From: Polymorphum gilvum SL003B-26A1
Lineage (GTDB): Bacteria; Pseudomonadota; Alphaproteobacteria; Rhizobiales; Stappiaceae
Assembly (NCBI RefSeq): GCF_000192745.1
Contig: NC_015259.1
Coordinates: 4,045,001-4,109,000, forward strand
Direction: 5' to 3'
DNA length: 64,000 bases
Shown: positions 52,701-61,367 of the stretch, piece after piece
How the letters are laid out: each line of letters starts with the position of its first letter
How positions within the stretch are numbered: position 1 is the stretch's first letter
Program-made: the position numbers and the translations under genes
Notes under the pieces: model-generated
Told to the model about the DNA's origin: nothing
The model's input: only the letters and a program-made list of their open reading frames with translations
Database searches by the model: none

Positions 52701-53345
52701 ATGCAGATGACTGACCGGGGCCTTCTGGCCCTCGTCCGGCACGAAGGCATCGTGCCCGGACCCTACCGTGATGTGAAACAGGTCTGGACCTTTGGCATTG
52801 GCCACACCGCCGCTGCCGGGGCACCCGATCCGGCCGCGATGCCGCGCGGCATGCCCGCCAATCTAGATGCAGGGATCCGCGAGGCTTTTGGGGTCTCCCG
52901 CGCCGACCTCGCGCGTTACGAGGCCGCCGTCCTGCGCGCCGTGAAGGTGCCGCTCAAGCCGCACGAGTTCGATGCGCTGGTTTCGTTTCACTACAATACA
53001 GGCGGCATCGCCAAGGCTGCGCTGACCCGGCACCTGAACGCGGGCGACCGGGTTGCAGCTGCAGCGGCTTTCATGGGCTGGCTCAAACCCGCCGCGATCC
53101 AAGCGCGGCGTGAGGCCGAGCGCGACCTCTTCGCCACGGGCCGCTATCCCGCCGGCACCATCCCGGTCTGGTCGGTCGACCGCAACGGCCGGGTCGATTT
53201 CTCGCGACCGATCCGGCGTCTGACCGAGAACGAGGCGCTGGCGCTACTTCGGCCGTCGACTGCGTCGGTGCCGACGCAATCCGTTGTCGCTCCGCCGTGG
53301 TGGCGGAGGCTGTTGGACCACTTCAAAGGAAAGGCAACATCATGA
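52701..53345 (+). CDS. Phage lysozyme (GH24-type endolysin)
   Basis: The 214-residue muralytic enzyme has RGLLALVRHEGIVPGPYRDVKQVWTFGIGHTAAAG with the catalytic Glu in RHEG. HEFDALVSFHYNTGGIAKAALTRHLNAGD and a FMGWLKPAAIQARREAERDLF helix follow. It cleaves peptidoglycan glycan strands at lysis. No signal peptide is visible, so release relies on the holin. It shares an ATGA with the next small gene. Confidence 0.93.
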   Translation: MQMTDRGLLALVRHEGIVPGPYRDVKQVWTFGIGHTAAAGAPDPAAMPRGMPANLDAGIREAFGVSRADLARYEAAVLRAVKVPLKPHEFDALVSFHYNTGGIAKAALTRHLNAGDRVAAAAAFMGWLKPAAIQARREAERDLFATGRYPAGTIPVWSVDRNGRVDFSRPIRRLTENEALALLRPSTASVPTQSVVAPPWWRRLLDHFKGKATS

Positions 53346-53551
53346 ACTGGAACCTTGCGCGTGGGCTGATCTACCTTGCCTGTCTGGCGGCCTCTGGTCT
53401 GGCGATGGCCGGGCTGGCGGATTTCGATCTGGCGACCGGCACCTTCGACTTGAGGCCCTTCAACATCTACGCGCTGACCGGCGCTGGCGGCGGTGTCGTC
53501 TCGTCCGCGCTGGCCTCTCTGGCGTTGCTTCGCGGCTGGGGGCGGAAGTGA
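53342..53551 (+). CDS. Small membrane protein of the lysis cassette
   Basis: The 69-residue product has two hydrophobic segments (GLIYLACLAASGLAMAGLADF and TGAGGGVVSSALASLALLRGW) with an acidic loop between them. ATGA joins it to the lysozyme gene and GTGA joins it to the DUF2163 gene. It may be a second holin or anti-holin; the sequence does not decide. Confidence 0.72.
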   Translation: MNWNLARGLIYLACLAASGLAMAGLADFDLATGTFDLRPFNIYALTGAGGGVVSSALASLALLRGWGRK

Positions 53552-54432
53552 AATCCCTCTCGCCCGAGCTTCAGGCCCATCTCGACGAGGGCACGACGAC
53601 GCTCGCCTGGTGCTGGCGGATCACCCGGGCCGATGGCGTCACCTTCGGCTTCACCGATCACGACCGCACGCTCAGCTTCGATGGCACGGACTTCGAACCC
53701 GAGAGCGGGCTGACGGCGTCCGAGGTGCGCTCGGGCTCGGACCTGTCGGTCGATGCGCAGGACGCGGAAGGCGTGCTGACCTCGGACCGCATCACCGAGA
53801 CCGACATCCTCGATGGCCGCTGGGACAATGCCGAGGTCGAAGTCTGGCGGGTGAACTGGGCCGACACGTCGCAACGCGTGCTGATGCGGCGCGGCGCCAT
53901 CGGCCAGATCCGGCGCGGGCGGCTGGCCTTCGTCGCCGAGGTGCGCTCGCTCGCCCATGTCCTCGGCCAGACGGTGGGGCGGACTTTCCAAGCGACCTGC
54001 GATGCCGCGCTCGGCGATGCGCGCTGCGGCGTCGATCTGGAGGACCCGGCCTTCAAGGGAACAGGCACCGTCATCGATCTCCTGCGCGACCGGGCTTTCA
54101 CCGCGTCGGGGCTTGGTGGCTTCGGTTCCGGATGGTTCACCTTCGGCACGCTGGACTGGACCAGCGGCGCAAACGCGGGGCGGCGCACCGAGGTGCTGGG
54201 CCACGACGTGACGGACGGCATCGCATTGCTGACCCTGCTCGAAGCGCCGGTGCGGGCCATCAACGAGGGCGACGCCTTCACCATCCGTGCGGGTTGCGAC
54301 AAGCGGATCGAGACCTGCGGGGCGAAGTTCGCCAATACCACCAGTTTCCGAGGCTTTCCGCATATCCCCGGCCAGGACGCCGTCCTGCGCTATGCGACGA
54401 AGGATGGTGGCCATGATGGGGGCGTGCTGTGA
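53548..54432 (+). CDS. DUF2163 (BR0599-type) tail-tip protein
   Basis: The 294-residue protein starts at GTG 53548 and shows LSPELQAHLDEGTTTLAWCWRITRADGVTFGFTDHDRTLSFDGTDFEPESGLTASEVRSGSDLSVD, the DUF2163 N-terminus. Several Cys (CDAALGDARCGV, CDKRIETCGAKF) may bind an iron-sulfur cluster or zinc. It corresponds to gene 13 of gene transfer agents, part of the tail tip. Confidence 0.93.
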   Translation: MKSLSPELQAHLDEGTTTLAWCWRITRADGVTFGFTDHDRTLSFDGTDFEPESGLTASEVRSGSDLSVDAQDAEGVLTSDRITETDILDGRWDNAEVEVWRVNWADTSQRVLMRRGAIGQIRRGRLAFVAEVRSLAHVLGQTVGRTFQATCDAALGDARCGVDLEDPAFKGTGTVIDLLRDRAFTASGLGGFGSGWFTFGTLDWTSGANAGRRTEVLGHDVTDGIALLTLLEAPVRAINEGDAFTIRAGCDKRIETCGAKFANTTSFRGFPHIPGQDAVLRYATKDGGHDGGVL

Positions 54433-54863
54433 ACACCGCCGATCCCGACAAAGTCATCGCGGCGGCACGGTCCTGGCTCGGGACGCCGTACCATGATCAG
54501 GCGAGCCTCAAGGGCGTCGGCTGTGATTGCCTCGGGCTCGCCCGCGGCGTCTGGCGCGATGTCGTCGGCCCCGAGCCGTTCCCGATCCCGCCCTACAGCC
54601 GGGACTGGGGCGAGACCGGCCCGCGCGAGGTGCTGGCCGAGGGCGCGCGCCGCATGATGCCGGAGATCGCCCCAGCCGATGCCGGTCCCGGCGCGCTGGT
54701 GCTGTTCCGGATGACGTCGCGCGCCATTGCCAAGCATGTCGGGATCCTCACCGGGCCCGGCTCCTTCCTCCACGCCTACGAGCGGCTCGGCGTGATTGAG
54801 GAACCGCTCACCCCATCCTGGCGGCGGCGCATCGCCTTCGCCTTCCTGTTCCCGCAACGCTGA
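54429..54863 (+). CDS. NlpC/P60 tail peptidase (TIGR02219-type)
   Basis: The 144-residue protein has SWLGTPYHDQASLKGVGCDCLGLARGVW with the catalytic Cys in GCDC, a downstream His (AIAKHVGILTG) and a HAYERLG motif. It is the phage version of the NlpC/P60 peptidoglycan hydrolase that opens the wall during injection and corresponds to gene 14 of gene transfer agents. The GTG start overlaps the DUF2163 stop (GTGA). Confidence 0.94.
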   Translation: MNTADPDKVIAAARSWLGTPYHDQASLKGVGCDCLGLARGVWRDVVGPEPFPIPPYSRDWGETGPREVLAEGARRMMPEIAPADAGPGALVLFRMTSRAIAKHVGILTGPGSFLHAYERLGVIEEPLTPSWRRRIAFAFLFPQR

Positions 54864-54872
54864 GACCCCGAC

Positions 54873-57800
54873 ATGGCCACCCTCGTTCTCGGCGCGGCCG
54901 GCGCCGCCATTGGCGGGTCGATCGGCGGCGCGATCCTCGGCGTCAGCGCCGCGACCATCGGCGGCTTCATCGGCTCGACCATAGGCTCGGTCGTGGACAG
55001 CTGGATCATCTCGTCGCTGGCGCCGACGCAGCGCATCGAGGGCGCGCGGCTCGACACGCTGCGCATCACTTCGGCCACCGAAGGCGCGGTCATCCCGCGG
55101 CTCTATGGTCGGATGCGGATGGGCGGCAACATCATCTGGGCGACGGATTTCCGCGAGGAGACGAAGACCACCACGCAGGGCGGCGGCAAGGGTGGCGGGG
55201 GCGGCAAGGTCAAGACCACCGAGTATCTGTACTATGCAAGCTTTGCCGTGGCGCTGTGCGAAGGCTCCGAAGCCGGTCCCGCAGGGACCATTCTCTCCGG
55301 TGGAGAGAATGGAGGCGGAGCAGGCCCGGCAGGGCGGGGAATCACCGGGATCGGGCGTATCTGGGCCGACGGCAAGCCGATGGACCTCTCGGGCGTCACC
55401 TGGCGCTGGTATCCCGGCGACGAGGCGCAGGCGGCCGATCCGTTCATCGCCGCGAAGATGGGCGCGGCCAACACCCCGGCCTATCGCGGGACCGCCTATG
55501 TCGTCTTCGAGGAGCTGCCGCTTGCGACCTACGGCAACCGCCTGCCGCAGCTGTCGTTCGAGGTATTCCGGCCGCTCGCTGACCCGGACACCGCCGAGGG
55601 GTTGGTCAAGGCGGTGACGATGATCCCGGCCTCGGGCGAATTCAGCTATGCCACCGCGCCTGTCAAGAAGACCACCGGCGCTGGCGGCGCGACTGTGGCC
55701 GAGAACCTGAACGCGATCACCGACACCGCTGACATCGTCGTGGCCCTTGATCGGCTGCAGGCCATGGCCCCGGCTGTCGAAAGCGTCAGCCTCGTCGTGG
55801 CCTGGTTTGGCGATGATCTGCGCGCCGGAAACTGCAAGGTGCGGCCGGGCGTCGAGGTTGCGGCCAAGACCACGACACCGTCGGCATGGGTCGTGAACGG
55901 CGTCAGCCGTGCTGACGCGTTTCTGGTCAGCCGAGATGCCGAGGATCGTCCGGTCTACGGCGGCACCCCTTCGGATTTCGCGGTGGTGCAGGCGATCCAG
56001 GAGATGAAGGCACGCGGGTTGCGGGTGACCTTCTATCCCTTCCTGCTGCTGGACGTCCCACCCGGCAACATGAAGCCCAATCCCTACAGCGCCAATGCCG
56101 CGGCCTTGGGCCAGCCGACATTCCCCTGGCGGGGGCGGATCACCTGTTCCCCGGCTGCGGGTTTTGCAGGGTCGGTGGACAAGACCGCCCCCGCTGCCAC
56201 GCAGGTGTCGGCACTGTTCGGCACGGCGACACCCGCGAACTTCAGCGTGTCAGGCACCAGTATCAACTGGACCGGGCCGGTCGGGGAATGGTCGTTGCGC
56301 CGGATGATCCTGCACTACGCGCATCTGTGCAAAGCGGCCGGGGGCGTCGATGCCTTCCTGATCGGTTCCGAAATGCCGGGGCTGACCACCATCCGCTCGG
56401 GCGCCAGCAGCTATCCGGCGGTGCAGGCCTATCGGGATCTGGCCACCGATGTCCGGTCCATCCTCGGGGGAGGCACCAAGCTCGGCTACGCCGCCGACTG
56501 GTCGGAATATTTCGGGCACCAGCCGAGCGATGGCAGCGGCGACGTGTTCTTCCACCTCGATCCGCTCTGGGCCGATCCGGAGATCGATTTCGTCGGGATC
56601 GACAACTACATGCCGCTGTCGGACTGGCGGGACGGGTTCGACCATCTCGACGCCGCCGATGGCTGGCCCGCGATCTACGATCGGGCGTATCTGCAGGCGA
56701 ACATCGCGGGTGGCGAAGGCTTCGACTGGTTCTACGCCAGCGCCGCCGATCGGTCGGCTCAGGTGCGAACGCCGATCACCGATGGTGCAGCGGGAAAGCC
56801 TTGGGTCTTCCGTTACAAGGATCTGCGCGCCTGGTGGTCGAACCCGCATTTCAACCGCCCGGGCGGGGTCGAAAGCGGCACGCCGACGGCATGGGTGCCG
56901 CAGTCGAAACCGATATGGTTCACCGAGCTTGGCTGCCCGGCCATCGACCGCGGCACCAACCAGCCCAATGTCTTCTTCAACCCGAAATCGTCCGAGAGCT
57001 TCACGCCGCATTTCTCGCGCGGCTGGCGGGACGACGCGATCCAGCGCGCCTATCTGGAAGCCACCTGGCTCTGGTGGGGCGAAGCCGCGAACAACCCGCT
57101 GTCTTCGGTCTACGGCGGCCGGATGGTGCATGTCCCCGAATGCGCCGCCTGGACCTGGGACGCGCGGCCTTATCCGTTCTTTCCGGCGCTGACCGACGTC
57201 TGGACCGACGGCGCGAACTGGCGGCTCGGGCACTGGCTGACCGGGCGGCTTGGGGCGGTGTCGCTGGCGGCCCTCGTGCGCCACCTCTGCCTGCGCGCTG
57301 GGCTTGATGAGGCGTTGATCGACGTCTCTGGCCTCTGGGGCGCGGTCGAGGGCTATGTCATCGGCGCGCTGGAAAGCCCGCGCGCCTCGATTTCCACGCT
57401 GGCGCGGCATTTCGGCTTCGACGCGGCGGAGACCGAGGGCGTGATCCGCTTCGTGATGCGCGGCCGGGCCTCCGTCGCCATACTGGCCATCGACAATCTT
57501 GTCGCCAGCCGCGAGGGCGAGGCGCTGGAACTGACCCGCGGCCAGGAGACCGAACTGCCGCAAGCCCTGAAGTGGCAGGTCGCCCGCGCCGACGAGGACT
57601 ACGACGCCGCCCTCGTCGAGGCGCGGCGCATCACGGTCGACACGACGCGCATCGCCTCCGAGAGCTTCCCGATGGCGATCCCGCCCGAGGAGGTCGAACG
57701 CCGCTGCCGCCGGGCGCTGATGGAGGCATGGATCGGTCGGGAAAGCGCCACCTTTCGCCTGCCGCCCTCGTGTCTCGCCCTTGATCCCGCCGACGTGATC

Positions 57801-58916
57801 CGGCTGGCGCATGACGGACGTGAGGTCGAATTCCGCCTCGTCTCGGTCGCCGATGCCGAGGCGCGCGGGATCGAGGCTGTCCGCCAGGACCGCGCCGCCT
57901 ACGACCTGCCGCCCGGCGATCCCCGAGCGGCCTCTCTGACGCGAGCAGTAGTATTCGGCGCGCCGGAGGCGCTGCTGCTGGACCTGCCGCAGCTCTTCGA
58001 GAACCAGCCCGCGCATCGGCCGCTCATCGCCGCCCATGCCGTGCCATGGCCCGGCGAGATGGCGGTGTTCCGCAGCCCCTCGACCGACGGCTTCGAGCTG
58101 CTGGCCACGTTCGGCGCGCGCGCCCGGATCGGCACGCTGATCTCGGATTTCTACGCCGGGCCCACCTCGCGCTTCGACCTCGGCAACGCGCTGGTGGTCG
58201 ACTTGCTGACCGGCACGCTGGAGAGCGTCACGGATCTGGCGCTGTTCGGCGGCGCCAACGCGCTCGCCATCGAGAGCGCACCGAGTGTCTGGGAGATCGT
58301 GCAGGCGGGCGTGGCCGAACTGCTGGCCCCCGGTCGCTATCGCCTGACCCGGCTCCTGCGCGGCCAGCGCGGGACCGAGGCCGCCATCGGCAACCCGGCG
58401 CCCGCCGGTGCCCGCGTCGTGGTGCTGGACGCCTCGTTGGCACCACTGCCGATCGCCGAGGCCGATCTCGGGCTCCCCTGGAACTGGCGCATCGGCCCGG
58501 CGAGCCGCCCGGTCAGCGACGAGACCTATGTGGCGCAGAGCTTCACGCCGACCGGGCGCGGCCTTGTGCCCTTTGCCCCGGTTCATGTCGAACAACCATG
58601 GCGCGCGGCGCGCAACCCGGGCGATCTGATCCTCCGCTGGACGCGGCGGTCGCGCGCGCTGGTGGCCGATGCCTGGGAACAGGTCGAGGTGCCGCTGGCT
58701 GAGGATTCTGAGAGCTACGACATCCAGATCATCGACGGGGCCTTGGTCAAGAGGACGCTCACCAGCATCACGACCTCCGTCCTCTACACCGCCGCCCAGC
58801 AGACCGCCGATTGGGGCACGCCGCTTGGCCCCGGTCAGACGCTGGCGATCCGCATCTACCAGCTCTCGAACCGCCTCGGCCGCGGCACGCCCGCGACTGT
58901 GACCCTCTTGTTCTGA
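54873..58916 (+). CDS. Tail-tip/host-specificity protein with GTA TIM-barrel domain
   Basis: The 1347-residue protein starts with a glycine-rich membrane-like segment (about residues 1-45). The TIM-barrel domain of gene-15-type baseplate proteins follows (DAFLIGSEMPGLTTIR, GYAADWSEYFGHQPSDGSGDVFFHLDPLWADPEIDFVGIDNYMPLSDW and IWFTELGCPAIDRGTNQPN). Beta-rich phage-tail domains with ESFPMAIPPEEVERRCRRAL come next, and the C-terminus ends IRIYQLSNRLGRGTPATVTLLF. It probably contacts the host receptor or wall. The length and frame are intact. Confidence 0.94.
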   Translation: MATLVLGAAGAAIGGSIGGAILGVSAATIGGFIGSTIGSVVDSWIISSLAPTQRIEGARLDTLRITSATEGAVIPRLYGRMRMGGNIIWATDFREETKTTTQGGGKGGGGGKVKTTEYLYYASFAVALCEGSEAGPAGTILSGGENGGGAGPAGRGITGIGRIWADGKPMDLSGVTWRWYPGDEAQAADPFIAAKMGAANTPAYRGTAYVVFEELPLATYGNRLPQLSFEVFRPLADPDTAEGLVKAVTMIPASGEFSYATAPVKKTTGAGGATVAENLNAITDTADIVVALDRLQAMAPAVESVSLVVAWFGDDLRAGNCKVRPGVEVAAKTTTPSAWVVNGVSRADAFLVSRDAEDRPVYGGTPSDFAVVQAIQEMKARGLRVTFYPFLLLDVPPGNMKPNPYSANAAALGQPTFPWRGRITCSPAAGFAGSVDKTAPAATQVSALFGTATPANFSVSGTSINWTGPVGEWSLRRMILHYAHLCKAAGGVDAFLIGSEMPGLTTIRSGASSYPAVQAYRDLATDVRSILGGGTKLGYAADWSEYFGHQPSDGSGDVFFHLDPLWADPEIDFVGIDNYMPLSDWRDGFDHLDAADGWPAIYDRAYLQANIAGGEGFDWFYASAADRSAQVRTPITDGAAGKPWVFRYKDLRAWWSNPHFNRPGGVESGTPTAWVPQSKPIWFTELGCPAIDRGTNQPNVFFNPKSSESFTPHFSRGWRDDAIQRAYLEATWLWWGEAANNPLSSVYGGRMVHVPECAAWTWDARPYPFFPALTDVWTDGANWRLGHWLTGRLGAVSLAALVRHLCLRAGLDEALIDVSGLWGAVEGYVIGALESPRASISTLARHFGFDAAETEGVIRFVMRGRASVAILAIDNLVASREGEALELTRGQETELPQALKWQVARADEDYDAALVEARRITVDTTRIASESFPMAIPPEEVERRCRRALMEAWIGRESATFRLPPSCLALDPADVIRLAHDGREVEFRLVSVADAEARGIEAVRQDRAAYDLPPGDPRAASLTRAVVFGAPEALLLDLPQLFENQPAHRPLIAAHAVPWPGEMAVFRSPSTDGFELLATFGARARIGTLISDFYAGPTSRFDLGNALVVDLLTGTLESVTDLALFGGANALAIESAPSVWEIVQAGVAELLAPGRYRLTRLLRGQRGTEAAIGNPAPAGARVVVLDASLAPLPIAEADLGLPWNWRIGPASRPVSDETYVAQSFTPTGRGLVPFAPVHVEQPWRAARNPGDLILRWTRRSRALVADAWEQVEVPLAEDSESYDIQIIDGALVKRTLTSITTSVLYTAAQQTADWGTPLGPGQTLAIRIYQLSNRLGRGTPATVTLLF

Positions 58917-58927
58917 AGGGACGACCC

Positions 58928-60850
58928 ATGTCCGACACCACGACCCATCTGGGACTGCCGTATCTGCTGGCGGCTCAGGCGCAGAAGCATGTCACCCACA
59001 ATGAGGCCCTGCGCCTCTTGGACGCCATGGTGCAGCTGTCGGTGCTCGACCGCACGCGCACCGCGCCGCCAGCGAGCCCCGCCGATGGGGACCGGCATCT
59101 GGTGGCCTCGGGAGCCACCGGCCTCTGGGCCGGTTGGGACCTGAACATCGCCTTCTGGATCGATGGCGCGTGGATCCGCCTCGTGCCGCGCCCCGGTTGG
59201 ATCACTTGGATCGCGGCCGAGGGGCTGTTCCTCGTCTGGACCGGCGCGGCCTGGGAGGTGGTGGGCGAGCCCCGCGACGTGTCCGATGCGGTGTTCAGCC
59301 TGGTGAACGATGCGGATCCCACGAAGAAGGCCACCTTCTCGCTGGCAGGGATCAGCGCAGGGACCACCCGCAGCTTCACCCTGCCGAACACCTCCTCGGA
59401 GCTGGCGATCCTGGCGGGCACCCAGACCTTCACCGGCAACAAGACCTTCTCGGGCTCACTGACCGCCTCAGGCACGGTCACGGTCGCCGCCGCGACCGCA
59501 ACCATCGGCACGGCGACGGGCACCGCGACCTATGGGCTGGGCACCGGCGCGACGACGACCGGGGTCACAAAGACCGTGAACATCGGAGTCGGCGGCGCGT
59601 CCGGATCGACCACCGTCGTCAACATCGGCTCGGCCACCGCCGGGGCCGGGGGCACGACCGTCATCAACACGCCGATGGTCACCTTCGCCAATGCCGTCAC
59701 GCAGGTCGGCATGCCCCAGGCCAACCTGACTGCGCAGCTGCTCGGCCTCGGCGGGGCAACGGCAGACAGTTACAATCGGGTTTCGGTCAACACCCCAGCG
59801 CTCCTGTTCAACAACGCCGGGGCCGGGATCGAGGCCACGGTCAACAAAGCGGCGGCCGGGAACGATGCGGCCTTTGCCTTCAAGACGGGCTTTTCCGCCC
59901 GCGCGCTGATCGGCCTTCTCGGCAGTGACGACTTCAGCTTCAAGGTCAGCCCGGATGGCTCGACCTTCTTTGATGCGATCCGGATCGACCGCACCAGCGG
60001 CCAGGTGGAACTGCCGCAGCCCACGGTCCTGCCGGGACTGGCCGCCGCCCCGCCTCCGCCGCCCGCAGGCAAGGCCGCCATCTACGCCCGCAGCCGCGCC
60101 GGGGCGCCGTGGATCGACGTGATGCGTCCCTCCGGCCGCGACTTCCCGCTGCAACCCCACTTCGGGGTGAACCGCATCGCCAACTGGTCGCCCTCTACCG
60201 GCACCACGATCAACAGCGAAGGCCTGCCGATCACCTCGGTCGGCACCGTTTCCACGCCCGCACTGGCCGCAACGAACCTCGCCACCTCCATGCGACGCTG
60301 GCGACTGACCTCGGCGGCAGTCGTTGACTCAGTGGCGGATCAGCGCTCCGCAGGCTGGGCCTGCTGGCGCGGCAATGCGGCGGGGCTTGGCGGCTGGACC
60401 TTTGTCACGCGGCTGTCGCTGACGACCCTGCAGGCGACCGGGATGGGGTTCTTCGGTCTCTACGGATCCACGGCCGCGCTGGCGACGACGTTGACCTTGG
60501 CCGCCGTGGTGAACTGCATCGGCATCGGCTTCCAGCGCGGCACGCACACCCGATGGCAGCTGGTCGCGAACGATGGAACCGGGGCCCCGACGCAGACCGA
60601 CATGGGGGCGAGCTTCGCCATCGCCACCGGCGGCGTGCTGACCCTCTACATCGCCGCCCCGCCGAATGGCAGCTCCGTCTGGGTGCGGGTCGTCGACGAG
60701 GTCTCCGGCGCAGTCTTCGAACAGGAGATCAGCGCCGATCTGCCCGCCGCAACCCAGTTCCTGTCGCCGCGGCTCTTCCTCAACACCGGCGCAACGGCCG
60801 CCGCCGTCGCCTATGACTGCGCCGGGGTCTATGTCGAGACGGACTTTTGA
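58928..60850 (+). CDS. DUF2793 tail fibre-like protein
   Basis: The 640-residue protein starts with the DUF2793 domain (THLGLPYLLAAQAQKHVTHNEALRLLDAMVQLSVLDRT). A low-complexity, Thr/Gly/Ala-rich middle part (about 155-260) that could form a beta-helix fibre follows. The C-terminal region has variable sequence (about 420-640, ending GVYVETDF). It is the last gene of the tail block, the usual place for receptor-binding proteins. The ATG at 58928 has GGGACG upstream. Confidence 0.86.
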   Translation: MSDTTTHLGLPYLLAAQAQKHVTHNEALRLLDAMVQLSVLDRTRTAPPASPADGDRHLVASGATGLWAGWDLNIAFWIDGAWIRLVPRPGWITWIAAEGLFLVWTGAAWEVVGEPRDVSDAVFSLVNDADPTKKATFSLAGISAGTTRSFTLPNTSSELAILAGTQTFTGNKTFSGSLTASGTVTVAAATATIGTATGTATYGLGTGATTTGVTKTVNIGVGGASGSTTVVNIGSATAGAGGTTVINTPMVTFANAVTQVGMPQANLTAQLLGLGGATADSYNRVSVNTPALLFNNAGAGIEATVNKAAAGNDAAFAFKTGFSARALIGLLGSDDFSFKVSPDGSTFFDAIRIDRTSGQVELPQPTVLPGLAAAPPPPPAGKAAIYARSRAGAPWIDVMRPSGRDFPLQPHFGVNRIANWSPSTGTTINSEGLPITSVGTVSTPALAATNLATSMRRWRLTSAAVVDSVADQRSAGWACWRGNAAGLGGWTFVTRLSLTTLQATGMGFFGLYGSTAALATTLTLAAVVNCIGIGFQRGTHTRWQLVANDGTGAPTQTDMGASFAIATGGVLTLYIAAPPNGSSVWVRVVDEVSGAVFEQEISADLPAATQFLSPRLFLNTGATAAAVAYDCAGVYVETDF

Positions 60851-61367
60851 TCTGCAGGCATGAACGCCAGCGTGTGTGAATGCCGGGCCGGGCGGCATCG
60901 CATCGGGAAGCGCCAGACGCCTCGACCGGAGCGACACGCCCGGCCCGGATCACAGGTTCACAGATTCAAAGAGCGGCAGGGATTCGCTGCGCCGGAATGG
61001 TGGCACGGCAATGCCACATCTGTCCCGTGCGGCGATGGGCACAATTGTGCACCCTGCACCTTCTAGGCTTCACCGATGCCAGCAGTGACAAGTTGTGAAC
61101 TTGTCGCGCCAAGCAGCTCAGTCAATTGCAGCCGATTCAGCCCCAATACCCACGACCAGACCATTGGATTGCTGCTCGCTGCAGCGGCGGGGCAAGCAGC
61201 GCGAGCAGCACCCCGACAGCGTGCAGGGATCTCGGCCGGCGTAGTGCTGGCGCTGCTGACCGGCATCATCATCAAGTTCAAGATCTTCGACGGCGGCCGG
61301 GAGTCGCGCTCAGTCCCCGGCCGACGACTGGCGCCGGAGAGATCCCCGGCGCCGATTGCTCAACGGC
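60851..61367. other. 517-base non-coding gap with three hairpins
   Basis: No convincing gene lies here. Foldable sites are ATGCCG/CGGCAT (60880-60898), GTGGCA/TGCCAC (61000-61017) and the perfect GACAAGTT-GTG-AACTTGTC (61087-61105). Short open frames on both strands (for example 61076-61447 plus) look arginine-rich and unlike their neighbours. It forms the boundary between the prophage tail genes and the metal-resistance genes. Confidence 0.6.
61330..61353 (-). terminator. Hairpin after the DUF305-propeller gene
   Basis: GGCGCCGG (61330-61337) pairs with CCGGCGCC (61346-61353) over an 8-base loop, 14 bases past the minus-strand stop. No T-run follows. Confidence 0.5.
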
